Shown: one piece after another, positions 43,771 through 52,583 of the stretch
Position numbering within the stretch: the stretch's first letter is position 1
How the letters are laid out: every line of letters begins with the position of its first letter
From: Streptomyces cyanogenus
GTDB lineage: Bacteria; Actinomycetota; Actinomycetes; Streptomycetales; Streptomycetaceae
DNA length: 64,000 bases
Reading direction: 5' to 3'
Assembly (NCBI RefSeq): GCF_017526105.1
Contig: NZ_CP071839.1
Location: 434,001 to 498,000 of the forward strand
The notes under the pieces: generated by a model
Database searches by the model: none
What the model saw: only the letters and a program-made list of their open reading frames with translations
Told to the model about the DNA's origin: nothing
Made by a program: the position numbers and the translations under genes

Positions 43771-46566
43771 TCAATCCTCCGGTACGCCGCTGCGCGCCAG
43801 CTTCTGCTCGACCTGGGCGGCCGGCCCGAGCCGCCGCTGGGCGAGGTAGAGGGAGCGGGCCTGTCGCCATGCCTCCCGGGCCCGGGCGGGCCGGCCCAGG
43901 GCGTCGTGGACGTCCCCGAGCTTCGCCAGGGTGTCCGCTTCCTCGAAGGCGTCGCCGAGTTCCCGGCGCAGGGTCAGGGCCTGACCGTAGTACGCGAGGG
44001 CGAGGGCGTGTTCGCCGGTGCGGTGGGCGAGGTAGCCGAGGCTGTCCAGGGTGAAGGCCTCCCCCTCGCGGAACGCGTGGCGACGGCACAGGGCGAGCGC
44101 CTCCTCACAGTGGCGCCGGGACTGCGGGTGGTGGCCCAGGCGGGCGTGGTACCAGCCCACCGCGTTGAGTGCCTCGGCTTCCCGGGGCGGGCTGTCGAGT
44201 GTCCTGCGGATGCGCAGGTTCTGGAGGGCGTGCGCCAGCGCCTGCCGGTCGTCGCCCTGTTTCTCCCAGGCGAGGGCGAGGTTGAGATGGGTCTGCGCCG
44301 TGCCCGCCGCGTCGCCGGCTTCCTCGAACAGGGCGAGGGCCGCCCGGAGGTGCTCCAGGGCCGTGGCGTGGTGGCCCTGGGTCACGTACGCGCGGCCGAG
44401 GAGCCGGTGGGCCGATGCCTGCTGCGTCCGGTCTCCGATCCTCTCGCCGGCGGCGAGCGTGGCCCGCAGCATGGCGGTGCGGTCGTCCAGGTTGCCCTGC
44501 CGCCAGTGGAAGGTGTCCAGGGACCAGGCCAGCTGCCAGGCCTGCCGATGGTGTCCGCGGGCCATGGCGAAGCGGTGCGTGTCGAGCAGGCAGAGGTGTT
44601 CGGCCTCGAACCAGGACATCGCGGTGTCGATGTCCCGCAGCGGAAGGGCGCCTCGGGTGACGTCCGGCCGGTCCGGTCCGAACGGGGTGCGCAGTGGTGA
44701 CAGCAACCGGTCGCCGTCGTGTGCCGTGTCGGCGTAGAAGTCCACCAGCCCGCGCAGCGCGGCGTCCAGGGCCTCACCGTGCTGGTCCTGGGTCGCGCGC
44801 TCCGCCGCGTAGAGCCGGACCAGGTCGTGCATCCGGTAGCGGCCCGGGCGGGTCTGCCGGATCAGATGGGCTCCTTCCAACTGGCGCAGCCGCGAGCGGA
44901 GTTCGGGAACGGGCAGCGCGGTCAGGGCCGCGGCCGCGGGCAGGCCGATGTCCGGGCCGGGTGCCTGGCCGAGCAGGCCGAAGACCCGTGCCGTCGCCGG
45001 GTCGAGGGCGTCGTAGGAGGAGGAGAGCACGGCGCGCAGGTCGGCTATGGGGTCGTCGGTGCCGAGGGCGTCCAGCCGGGCGGACCTGTCACGGAGTTCG
45101 TCGGCGAGCGCGGCCAGCGGGAAGTCGGGATGCGTGCCGGCCCGGGCCGCCACGATGCTGAGGGCCAGGGGCAGGCCCGCGCAGCAGTCCAGGAGGGTGG
45201 CCGCCGCCTTGGGCTCCTTCGCGACCCGTTCGGCACCCAGGCGCCGTACCAGCATGTCCCGGGCCTCCGCCTCGGACACCACGTCCAGGGCGAGCGGGCG
45301 GGCCCCGTGTGCGGTGACCAGCCCGGCGAGCCGGCGACGGCTGGTGATCAGGACCGTGCAGGACGGAGACCCCGGCAACAGGGGCAGGACCTGCTCGGCG
45401 TCGCGGGCGTCGTCCAGGACGATCAGCATGCGCCGGCCCGCGACCAGGCTCCGGTAGACCGCCGCCCGGCCCGGCAGGTCGGCCGGTATCTCCGTGGACG
45501 CCAGCCCGAGGGCGTGGAGGAAGCCCTGCACCACCTCGGCCGCGGAGGCGGGCTCCGCCGTCGGGGAGAAGCCGCGCAGGTCGGCGTAGAGCTGACCGTC
45601 GGGAAACGCCGCCGCGTTGTGGTGGGCCCAGTGCACGGCGAGCCAGGTCTTGCCGATGCCGCCTATGCCGCCGATCGTCGAGATCACCACGGTGCCGCCC
45701 GGAGCACCGCCCGCGTCGAGCATCTTGTCGAGTTCCGCGAGCTCACCGGTGCGGCCGGTGAACGGGCCGGGCGGGGACGGCAGTTGGCGTGGCACCGGGG
45801 CCGGGCCGGGCTCCGGGGCGGAGCGGGCCGTCAGGGTGTCCGAGGCGAGGATCTGCTGGTGCAGGCGTTGCAGCTCCGGGCCGGGGTCGGTGCCGAGTTC
45901 CTCCGACAACCGGCGGTGCACCTGCCGGTAGTGGGCCAGGGCGTCCGAGCGGCGGCCGCTGCGGTACAGGGCCAGCATGAGCTGTCCGGCCAGACGCTCG
46001 TCCAGCGGGTGCTGCTCGGCGCGTGCGGGCAGTTCCGCGAGCAGCTCGGCATGCCGGCCCAGTCGTAACAGCAGGTCGTACAGGTCGAGTTCGGCCGCGA
46101 GCCGCTCCCGGTGCCATGACGTGCGCTGTTCGTTGAACCAGGGAGCGTCGAGGTCTCCGAAGGCCTCGCCGCGCCACAGTGCGAGCGCCTCGGCGAACAG
46201 CTCCGCGGCGCGGGCGCCGGCGGCGGTGCGGGCCTGTCCGACGAGGTCTCGAAAGCGGTGCAGGTCCACGGCGGACGGGTCGACGGTGAGGACGTAGGAC
46301 CCGGTCCGCCGGGTGATGCGCACGTCCCCGGTGGCCGTGGCCAGGGCGTGGCGCAGGCGGGACACATAGCTGTAGAGGGTGGCCTGGGCCCGCTGCGGTG
46401 GCCGGTCCCCCCAGACCCGGTCCACGAGCCTGGCGGTCGGCACCTGGGTGTTCGCGTCGACCAGCAGCCCGGCGAGCACCGACCGCTGGCGGACATGGCC
46501 CAGGTCCACCGGAGTTCCGCCCACGCGTGCCTCGATGCCGCCGAGCAGAACGAAGTCCACGGACAT
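43771..46566 (-). CDS. AfsR/SARP-type regulator (BTAD-NB-ARC-TPR)
   Basis: A 931-residue regulator from ATG 46566, chosen for GGGGGAAGAGG. The N-terminus has an OmpR-like DNA-binding domain (about 1-95, VRQRSVLAGLLVDANTQVP) and BTAD helices (about 100-245). An NB-ARC ATPase follows (about 275-580): Walker A in IGGIGKTWLAVHWA, Walker B in RRMLIVLDDARDAE and an MHD-like RMHDLVRLYA. The C-terminal third is TPR repeats (AYVTQGHHATALEHLRAALALFEEAGD). Proteins of this layout activate secondary metabolite or developmental genes. The nearest divergent gene encodes a thioredoxin-like protein. Confidence 0.95.
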   Translation of the reverse strand: MSVDFVLLGGIEARVGGTPVDLGHVRQRSVLAGLLVDANTQVPTARLVDRVWGDRPPQRAQATLYSYVSRLRHALATATGDVRITRRTGSYVLTVDPSAVDLHRFRDLVGQARTAAGARAAELFAEALALWRGEAFGDLDAPWFNEQRTSWHRERLAAELDLYDLLLRLGRHAELLAELPARAEQHPLDERLAGQLMLALYRSGRRSDALAHYRQVHRRLSEELGTDPGPELQRLHQQILASDTLTARSAPEPGPAPVPRQLPSPPGPFTGRTGELAELDKMLDAGGAPGGTVVISTIGGIGGIGKTWLAVHWAHHNAAAFPDGQLYADLRGFSPTAEPASAAEVVQGFLHALGLASTEIPADLPGRAAVYRSLVAGRRMLIVLDDARDAEQVLPLLPGSPSCTVLITSRRRLAGLVTAHGARPLALDVVSEAEARDMLVRRLGAERVAKEPKAAATLLDCCAGLPLALSIVAARAGTHPDFPLAALADELRDRSARLDALGTDDPIADLRAVLSSSYDALDPATARVFGLLGQAPGPDIGLPAAAALTALPVPELRSRLRQLEGAHLIRQTRPGRYRMHDLVRLYAAERATQDQHGEALDAALRGLVDFYADTAHDGDRLLSPLRTPFGPDRPDVTRGALPLRDIDTAMSWFEAEHLCLLDTHRFAMARGHHRQAWQLAWSLDTFHWRQGNLDDRTAMLRATLAAGERIGDRTQQASAHRLLGRAYVTQGHHATALEHLRAALALFEEAGDAAGTAQTHLNLALAWEKQGDDRQALAHALQNLRIRRTLDSPPREAEALNAVGWYHARLGHHPQSRRHCEEALALCRRHAFREGEAFTLDSLGYLAHRTGEHALALAYYGQALTLRRELGDAFEEADTLAKLGDVHDALGRPARAREAWRQARSLYLAQRRLGPAAQVEQKLARSGVPED

Positions 46567-46946
46567 CCTCTTCCCCCTCGCGTCGGAGGCCGGGCGACGG
46601 AACAGCGGGCCGGCCTGCGCATTCCAGGACCTTCCAAGGTTCGCCCAAAAGGCACGCATCAGTATCTCAACGGCCGAAGTGCCAGGAGCGGGACCCGGAA
46701 AAGGAGTCCGACACGTTCAAGACGATCGAAGAGCCGCGAAGCAGGCCGCTGGAACGCTTCATCCCCGGGTCGCCGCCTGCGCCGCGACCCCCTGGCGGTC
46801 TCCACCGTCGGTCCGGCGCACGCCCGCGCGGCGCGCCGGCGGGCCGTCTGCCGGTGCTTCGGTTCGGCTGCGTGCTCCGGAGCGCCGGCCGTGGTCGGTG
46901 ACGACCTTGCCGAACTGTTCCGTCCCATACGACGCTCGGAGGCGAA
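46567..46946. other. Divergent promoter region, SARP regulator / redoxin
   Basis: About 380 bp between the two divergent genes. I found no clear direct repeats of the sort SARPs bind. Sequence around 46625-46660 (GACCTTCCAAGGTTCG) has a short inverted repeat CCTTCCAAGG that could be protein-bound. Confidence 0.35.
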
Positions 46947-47501
46947 ATGCCCGTCCCCTTCGTACTGGTCGCGCTGGTGGGGGTGCTCTGCGCGCTGGAA
47001 CTGGTCGTCGCGGTGGACGTCATCAAACGGCTCGTGGAGCACTCCGCGAAACTCCCCCGCGTCGGCCGGGGTCCGGCGTCCTCCCCCACCGAGGGCCGAC
47101 GGGTGCATCCGTTCCGGACCGTCACCACCGACGGCGTACCACTCGCCCGGGAACAGCTCCTGGACGGCACGGCCGTCGCCTTCTTCACACCCCAGTGCAC
47201 GAGGTGCCGGGAGACGCTGCCGAAGTTCCTGGAGCACGCCCGCACCCTCCCGGGCGGTCACCGGCAGGCGCTGGCGGTCGTGGTGGGCGACGAGCACGAG
47301 ACGGCCGCGTACGCCGCGCAACTCGCCCCGGTGGCACAGGTGGTCGTCGAGGAGCGCGGCGGACCTGTGTCCCTGGCCTTCTCCGTCACGGGGTTCCCGT
47401 CCCTGCTCCAGGTCGCCCGCGACGCGTCGGGCACGCCGGCGGTGACCACCGACACCCCGGACCTCGGCCACGCCGGTACGCCGGTCTCCCGCGCGGCATG
47501 A
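46947..47501 (+). CDS. Membrane-anchored thioredoxin-fold (MauD/TlpA-like) protein
   Basis: A 184-residue protein. One N-terminal helix (FVLVALVGVLCALELVVAVDVI) anchors it. After a short linker, the thioredoxin-like domain carries the redox pair in FFTPQCTRCRETLP (Cys84 and Cys87), and a later cis-Pro-like VTGFPSLL. The CxxC and membrane anchor resemble MauD/TlpA-type disulfide proteins used in maturation of exported proteins. No methylamine dehydrogenase genes are near, so its client is unknown. It is divergent from the SARP regulator. Confidence 0.83.
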   Translation: MPVPFVLVALVGVLCALELVVAVDVIKRLVEHSAKLPRVGRGPASSPTEGRRVHPFRTVTTDGVPLAREQLLDGTAVAFFTPQCTRCRETLPKFLEHARTLPGGHRQALAVVVGDEHETAAYAAQLAPVAQVVVEERGGPVSLAFSVTGFPSLLQVARDASGTPAVTTDTPDLGHAGTPVSRAA

Positions 47502-47994
47502 GAGCACGGGAGGTCTCCGACCGGCCCGGCGGCAGAGGCCCACGGGCGCGCGTGACCGTGCGCCAGGTTCCCAGAGGCGATCTGAGGTCGGAGGTCGGTG
47601 ACACCACCCGTGATTTCAGCGGGCCCCGGTGGCGTCCATGTCTTCGCGAGACGACCCAACATGCCACAGCAGACCCAGCCGCGGCTGATCTCATTCTCCT
47701 CGGTGACCTGACCGGCCGCTACGTGACCGGGAGCCACAGCAGGCTCGCCACTGACGGCCGTTCCGTGGCCCTGCGCGGCAGCCGTAAGGGCGCGGCCGGG
47801 CACGGGCACCGGGTCACGGCGCCCATCGCCAACGAGGCAGGACCGCGCTGTGTGGGCTTCGTGCCCAGCTGAACTACGCGGAGATCGCCGGTGGCGGCCT
47901 CGCAATGATCTGTGGTGGCCGCCACGTCTCGCCGGCCCCTCCAGCCTCACAAGCAGCAGACCTCAAACTGGACTACCAGGAGCCGGTGAGACTG
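47502..47994. other. Intergenic stretch with no supported gene
   Basis: About 490 bp between the redoxin and the leftward SDR gene. Open frames here do not resemble known families. Base composition is less uniformly GC-rich than the neighbouring genes (e.g. CCAACATGCCACAGCAGACCC near 47655), consistent with non-coding or decayed sequence. Confidence 0.4.
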
Positions 47995-48720
47995 TCACCA
48001 GGGCACTGTTCCAGCGTCGTCGAAGAATCCGCCGGTCGGTCCGTCGTCGGGCAGGGTCGCGAGACGAATCGCGATCGCCGCGCCCTGGTGGGGAGTGCGG
48101 ACGCCCTGGAAGCCGTTGAGGTCGGTGGCGGTGAAGCCGGGACAGCCGGAGTTGATCAGGATGTTGGTGTCCCTCAGTTCCTTGGCATATTGGACGGTGA
48201 CCGCGTTGAGGAAGGTCTTGGACGCCAAGTACGCAGCGGGAATCGGGCCCATGTCGATGCCAGGCGTGGTCTGCAGGGTGAGCGAGCCGACACTGCTGGA
48301 CATGTTCACGATTCGTGGCGATGCCGAGCCGCGCAGCATGGGCAGCATCGCGTTGGTGACGCGAATGACCCCGATCACGTTGGTTTCCACGACGACTCGT
48401 ACGGTCGCGGGATCGACCGTGGTGGGCATCTGTGGCATACCACCGGTGATCGCGGCGTTGTTGACCAGGACGTCGAGCCCTCCGACGCGGTCGGCGATCA
48501 GCTCGGCCGCGGCGGCCACACTCGCGTCGTCTGTCACGTCGAGCGGAACGCCGAACGCGTCGGTCCCGGCTGCGCGCAGCTTCTCCACCGCGGTGTCGCG
48601 GCGCTGTTGATCCCGAGCGCCCACGCCGATTCGCCAGCCGAGGGCGCCCAGGCCCGCCGCGATCTCGTATCCGATTCCTTTGTTCGCACCGGTCACCAGC
48701 GCGATCGTCTGTTCACTCAT
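47995..48720 (-). CDS. Short-chain dehydrogenase/reductase
   Basis: A 241-residue SDR from ATG 48720: cofactor motif TGANKGIGYEIA, then NNAAITGG, the catalytic Ser in NMSSSVGS and YLASKTFLN (Tyr and Lys). GARDQQRR after the second strand suggests NADPH. It is divergent from a LysR gene 105 bp away, which probably controls it. SDRs with this NKGIGYEIA start are often carbonyl reductases; the substrate is not known. Confidence 0.93.
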   Translation of the reverse strand: MSEQTIALVTGANKGIGYEIAAGLGALGWRIGVGARDQQRRDTAVEKLRAAGTDAFGVPLDVTDDASVAAAAELIADRVGGLDVLVNNAAITGGMPQMPTTVDPATVRVVVETNVIGVIRVTNAMLPMLRGSASPRIVNMSSSVGSLTLQTTPGIDMGPIPAAYLASKTFLNAVTVQYAKELRDTNILINSGCPGFTATDLNGFQGVRTPHQGAAIAIRLATLPDDGPTGGFFDDAGTVPW

Positions 48721-48825
48721 GTCATCGATCGTGGTGCGGAGTCGGTTGGGACGTCCAAGACCGACTGGGTGGGCGGCGATACCGCACGGATATCGGTCGT
48801 GGTGAGCGCCGGATACGATGACGCG

Positions 48826-49665
48826 GTGGAGACGCGAGAGTTGCGATACTTCGTCGCCGTCGCGGAGGAGTTGCACTTCGGGCGGGCGGCGCAGCGGCTC
48901 GCCATGACGCAACCACCGCTGTCGCGGGCGATCCAACAGCTCGAGCGGCGGCTCGGAGTGGTTCTGCTGCACCGCACTGCTCGCGCGGTCGCCTTGACCG
49001 AGGCCGGGTCGGTGCTTCTGTGGGAGGCCCGGGCCGCACTCGACGCGGTCGAAGCCGCCGAGCGCCGCACCCGCCGCGCAGCTGCCGAATCGCCCGGTGT
49101 GGTGCTGGCCACGAAAGCCGGAGCGTCCAGCGAACTGTTGTCGAAGCTGCTGGACGCCTACGCCGCCGAGCCCGGCGCGGTCGCCGTCGAGGTGATGCTG
49201 TGCGGGCCCGGCGAACAGGAAGGGCTGCTGCGCGACGGGCGTGCCGACGTTGCTCTGCTCCACCGGCCCTTCGACACGACGGCCGGACTCGACACCGAGG
49301 ACCTGCACACCGAACAGCAGGTCGTGGTCCTGCCCGCGGGCCACCCCTTGGCCAACCGACCCCATATGTCGATAGCCGAGGTCACCACCCTGGCGGACCT
49401 GCCCCTGCCGCGCTGGCCTCGACGGGGCGGGGGCTATCCGGACGGACCTGGCCCGCAGGTACGCGACCACACCCAGCTGTTCCAGCTGATCGCGCTCGGA
49501 CGGGCCTGCGCGGTCGTGCCCGAGTCCCTCCGAGCCCACCTGCGCGACGATCATGCGACGGTGCCGGTGCCGGACGCACCGACCGTCACCACCGTCATCG
49601 CCTGGCCAGCGCACAGCAGATCCAAAGCCGTCGCCGACCTGGTCCGCACCGCGACATGCCTCTAG
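48826..49665 (+). CDS. LysR-family regulator
   Basis: A 279-residue protein from GTG 48826. The HTH (VETRELRYFVAVAEELHFGRAAQRLAMTQPPLSRAIQQLE) fills residues 1-60, and a substrate-binding domain (about 90-279) follows. It is divergent from the SDR gene at 47995-48720 and is likely its regulator. Length is slightly short for LysR (about 300 usual) but both domains look whole. Confidence 0.92.
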   Translation: METRELRYFVAVAEELHFGRAAQRLAMTQPPLSRAIQQLERRLGVVLLHRTARAVALTEAGSVLLWEARAALDAVEAAERRTRRAAAESPGVVLATKAGASSELLSKLLDAYAAEPGAVAVEVMLCGPGEQEGLLRDGRADVALLHRPFDTTAGLDTEDLHTEQQVVVLPAGHPLANRPHMSIAEVTTLADLPLPRWPRRGGGYPDGPGPQVRDHTQLFQLIALGRACAVVPESLRAHLRDDHATVPVPDAPTVTTVIAWPAHSRSKAVADLVRTATCL

Positions 49666-50109
49666 GCCGGTTCCTTCGGATCATCGGATCGTCAAGCTCA
49701 TGCAATGGCGGGGCCTGGCGACCCGATATGACAAGACCGCACCATCTACCTCGCCGGACACTTGCTGCCCAGCATCCGCGGCGACCTGCTGGCCCGCCGG
49801 GGGACGCACGGCTGGGGCCCGCGTCGAGTTCGAGCGCGCTGCCTCGCTCGCCGCAACGAACGGGATCGGGACTGCCGGAGGCGCGCTCGGCGCAGTGTCG
49901 CTGAGCGGTCTTGTCGAAGTACCGACTCCAGGTGTTCACCCGAGTGGGCGCCTACCTTTTGTCCGGCCGGCTGCTGTCGCCCAAAACTGGACGCAAGTAC
50001 CTGTTGGCCAAGTGCGTCGGTGCACGGTCCTCTCGCGGGCTGAGCTGCGCTTGCGCCGGTACGATCCGCGCGCTCCTGGCGCTGCTGACGACCACCAAGG
50101 CGGTTAGCC
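49666..50109. other. Intergenic region with transposase remnants
   Basis: About 440 bp between the LysR gene and the large cassette. It contains the IS5-type remnant annotated separately and no intact gene. Fragments such as RVEFERAAS (49827-49853 region) have a passing likeness to the end of ECF sigma factors, but are too short to call. Confidence 0.45.
49684..49800 (+). mobile_element. IS5-type transposase C-terminal remnant
   Basis: One frame reads KLMQWRGLATRYDKTA (49694-49741) and, after loss of one base, the next frame continues TIYLAGHLLPSI. Together these match the end of IS5-family (DDE) transposases, where a K.(K/M)QWRG.ATRYDKTA block is followed by a hydrophobic helix. Upstream catalytic parts and terminal repeats are missing. 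It sits between the LysR gene and the 800-residue protein, suggesting a past insertion near that cassette. Confidence 0.7.
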
Positions 50110-52512
50110 ATGCTCTTCAGTCGCCCCATAACCTACGACCTGAGTGACTGCCGCGTCGCTCATGGCCGCATCTACGACACCGAGGTGTACGACGGTGACG
50201 AGTGGGTGCCCCACGGCCGACTCGCCGTGATGCGGGACATGATCACCCATGACGGGAACCACATCCACACGGTGGATTACCACGGCCCCAACCACGCGCT
50301 GCTGATACGGGGCAAAGCCGGCGATCCCACGTTCCGGGCGCGGCTCAACCTGACGGAGTGCGGGAACGCGTTCGTCGGCACGATGTCCACGGGCGGCGGG
50401 AAGCCTCAGGCCCTGCGTGGTACGGCGTTGGAGCAGGTGTACCGCACACAGCGACACCTCAAGTCCGACCCGGCGGCACCGTTCCTCCCCTGGGAGGACT
50501 TCACCATCAAGTCCGAATGGGTGAGCGGCGAACTCAAGATCACCTACCTGCTCGGTTCCGAGAACGTCAGCGATCGCACGCGCGTGACCAAGGTCGATCG
50601 CGCCAAGGGTGAAACCTGGCTGGAGATGGTCGCGCAGTTCCAGCCGCCCTTCCGTCAGAACGCGTTCAGCATCGTCCTGGTCTCGGGCTCCCAGACGTTC
50701 ACCGGCACCCTGACCGATGACGACGGCAACGACTACGACTGGCGCGGCGCCACGGCACCGGAGCTGCCCGAGCCCCGCGCCGCCGTGTTCCGCGCCGCTC
50801 ACGAGAGCCGCCCGTCGGCCTTCGCCGAAGCCACGCCCTCGACCACGATGTCATTGCAGGACCTGGACAACATCTCGTCGATCCAGGTCGTCACCGATGA
50901 CAAGGGTAAGCAGTTCACGGTCGACTTCGCCCAGACCACCTGCGGCGGCTACTTCAACAAGTGCCTGGTCAACGCCCTGGATCAGAAGTGGATCGACGGT
51001 ATCTACGGCCACGCCTACTATCTGCCTCCCGGTGTACAGCAGGTGTTCTCCGACTCCACGCAGTACTTCAAGGACTATGCCGTCCTCGGAACGGGCCAGA
51101 TGCTCTACGACAACCTGGGCACCAACCCGCAGTACAGGGATCTGATCAAGAGGATCCAGCCCCAGACCATGCAGACCGTCTGGCAGGACATGGGCAAGAG
51201 CCAGACGGCCGGCCTGGCGTACCAGGAGGCGAGCAACGCCCTGTACATCCAGGGCTATCGCGACGGAGTCCCGCAGATGCAGGCGTATCTGCAGGACGAC
51301 CCCGAGAAATGGGCCCTGGACTACTTCAACTGGCTGTCCGACGACGCCAATCTGCTCACCTGGCAGATCCAGGTCGCGAGCAAGGAGTTCGACAACGTCA
51401 AGTCCCGCATGTACGAGTGGTACGTCAAGCTCCAGGTTCTCGCGCCGGACAAGGACTACGGCCAACGCTTCATGACCATCGCCTACGCGGCGCTGCTCGG
51501 GGTGACCTACTCGAAGTCCCGGTGGTCGGACGACCTCAAACCGTATCTCCAGGCGCTGATCGAGAACGCCATCGCGGGCAAGGTCGACCCGACGATCATG
51601 GACGAGGTCCAGCAGCAGGCTGCCAAGGAGAACCAGGAGCTCATGAGCACCCTGGTCACCACCGCCGACCAGATCGCCCTCCTGGTGGACGGCATCGCTG
51701 CGGCGATGAGCGCCTACCAGCTGAACAAGCCGCTGCAGCAGCTCGCACAGGATCCCCAGGCGCAGGCCCTCATCGGCCAGCAGCTCCAGGGAGCCCAGTA
51801 CGAAGCGTGGAGTGACCTGACGACCAAGGGAAAGGTCGGCGGCCTGCTGAGCATGATGTTCTACGGCGCGACGGCGGGCTACCTCATCTACACGATCGCC
51901 CAGGACAGCAAGAGCCCGCAGACGCCCAAACAGATCACGACAGAGGTCAACCTGGGCGTCCTCGCCATGGCGATCCTCGTGAAGGGCATCGAGAAGATGA
52001 TGTCCCTGGGCGTGGGCCGCTTTCTGGAGAACTTCTCCCTGGGCGGTCACGGTGGCGCGTTCCGCACCTTCGCCGGTGACCTCGCCACCTGGTTCAAGGA
52101 GGGTGGAAAGATCGTGCCCGAAGGGCCGGTCGGCAAGGCCTTCGTGGCCATCTTCGGCGAGAACTCGGCGGAGTTCATGACCCGGCGCATCGGCCCCGCC
52201 ATGGCCGTCTGCGGCCTGGTGCTGTCGGCGTTCATGCTGTATGACGCCATCCAGTCGGGCGACATACGGAACGTCGTGTTCGAAGCGCTGAACGCCTTCG
52301 TCGGTCTGCTGACCGTCGCCCTGATCGGTTTCGAGCTGATGAGCTTCGCCTGGGCAGGGCCTGCTGGTCTGGCACTGGCCGTCGTCGGCATCATCATCAC
52401 GCTTGTCCAGTTCATCTGGAACCTGATCGATCCGCCGCAGCCGGCGCCGGATCCGATCACGGAGTTCGTGGACGGTCCCATGGTGGCCAAGGGCTTCGCC
52501 ACGGCGGGCTGA
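50110..52512 (+). CDS. Large protein of unknown function with hydrophobic C-terminal domain
   Basis: An 800-residue protein from ATG 50110 (AAGGCGG upstream), with no signal peptide. I do not recognise the family. Residues 1-240 are beta-rich and contain two related motifs, FVGTMSTGGGK...LRGTA (88-106) and FTGTLTDDDGN...WRGAT (197-215), suggesting an internal duplication. Residues 245-570 are mainly helical, with aromatic clusters such as WYVKLQ and YFNWLSDD. From about 575 to 772 there are five hydrophobic segments (576-596, 612-634, 693-712, 724-745, 747-771), the last two a Gly/Ala-rich hairpin like those of membrane-inserting proteins. A proline-rich tail follows. It is the first of a two-gene unit with the Hint protein. 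A pore-forming or effector role is inference. Confidence 0.85.
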   Translation: MLFSRPITYDLSDCRVAHGRIYDTEVYDGDEWVPHGRLAVMRDMITHDGNHIHTVDYHGPNHALLIRGKAGDPTFRARLNLTECGNAFVGTMSTGGGKPQALRGTALEQVYRTQRHLKSDPAAPFLPWEDFTIKSEWVSGELKITYLLGSENVSDRTRVTKVDRAKGETWLEMVAQFQPPFRQNAFSIVLVSGSQTFTGTLTDDDGNDYDWRGATAPELPEPRAAVFRAAHESRPSAFAEATPSTTMSLQDLDNISSIQVVTDDKGKQFTVDFAQTTCGGYFNKCLVNALDQKWIDGIYGHAYYLPPGVQQVFSDSTQYFKDYAVLGTGQMLYDNLGTNPQYRDLIKRIQPQTMQTVWQDMGKSQTAGLAYQEASNALYIQGYRDGVPQMQAYLQDDPEKWALDYFNWLSDDANLLTWQIQVASKEFDNVKSRMYEWYVKLQVLAPDKDYGQRFMTIAYAALLGVTYSKSRWSDDLKPYLQALIENAIAGKVDPTIMDEVQQQAAKENQELMSTLVTTADQIALLVDGIAAAMSAYQLNKPLQQLAQDPQAQALIGQQLQGAQYEAWSDLTTKGKVGGLLSMMFYGATAGYLIYTIAQDSKSPQTPKQITTEVNLGVLAMAILVKGIEKMMSLGVGRFLENFSLGGHGGAFRTFAGDLATWFKEGGKIVPEGPVGKAFVAIFGENSAEFMTRRIGPAMAVCGLVLSAFMLYDAIQSGDIRNVVFEALNAFVGLLTVALIGFELMSFAWAGPAGLALAVVGIIITLVQFIWNLIDPPQPAPDPITEFVDGPMVAKGFATAG

Positions 52513-52583
52513 GCGTACCGGTCGAGCCGGCTCCGGCCGGCTCGACCCCGCTGTCGGACAGGAAGCACAGGGAGAGCCACCTG

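Noticed and set aside
49780..49890. Possible end of an ECF sigma factor (RVEFERAAS, then NERDRD)
   Set aside because: Nine residues plus a frame change are not enough; chance similarity in GC-rich DNA is likely.
49897..49939. Minus-strand peptide SRYFDKTA, like a second transposase end
   Set aside because: The DKTA block is preceded by YF instead of the usual TRY, it extends only a few codons, and no other part of an IS is present. Too weak to annotate.
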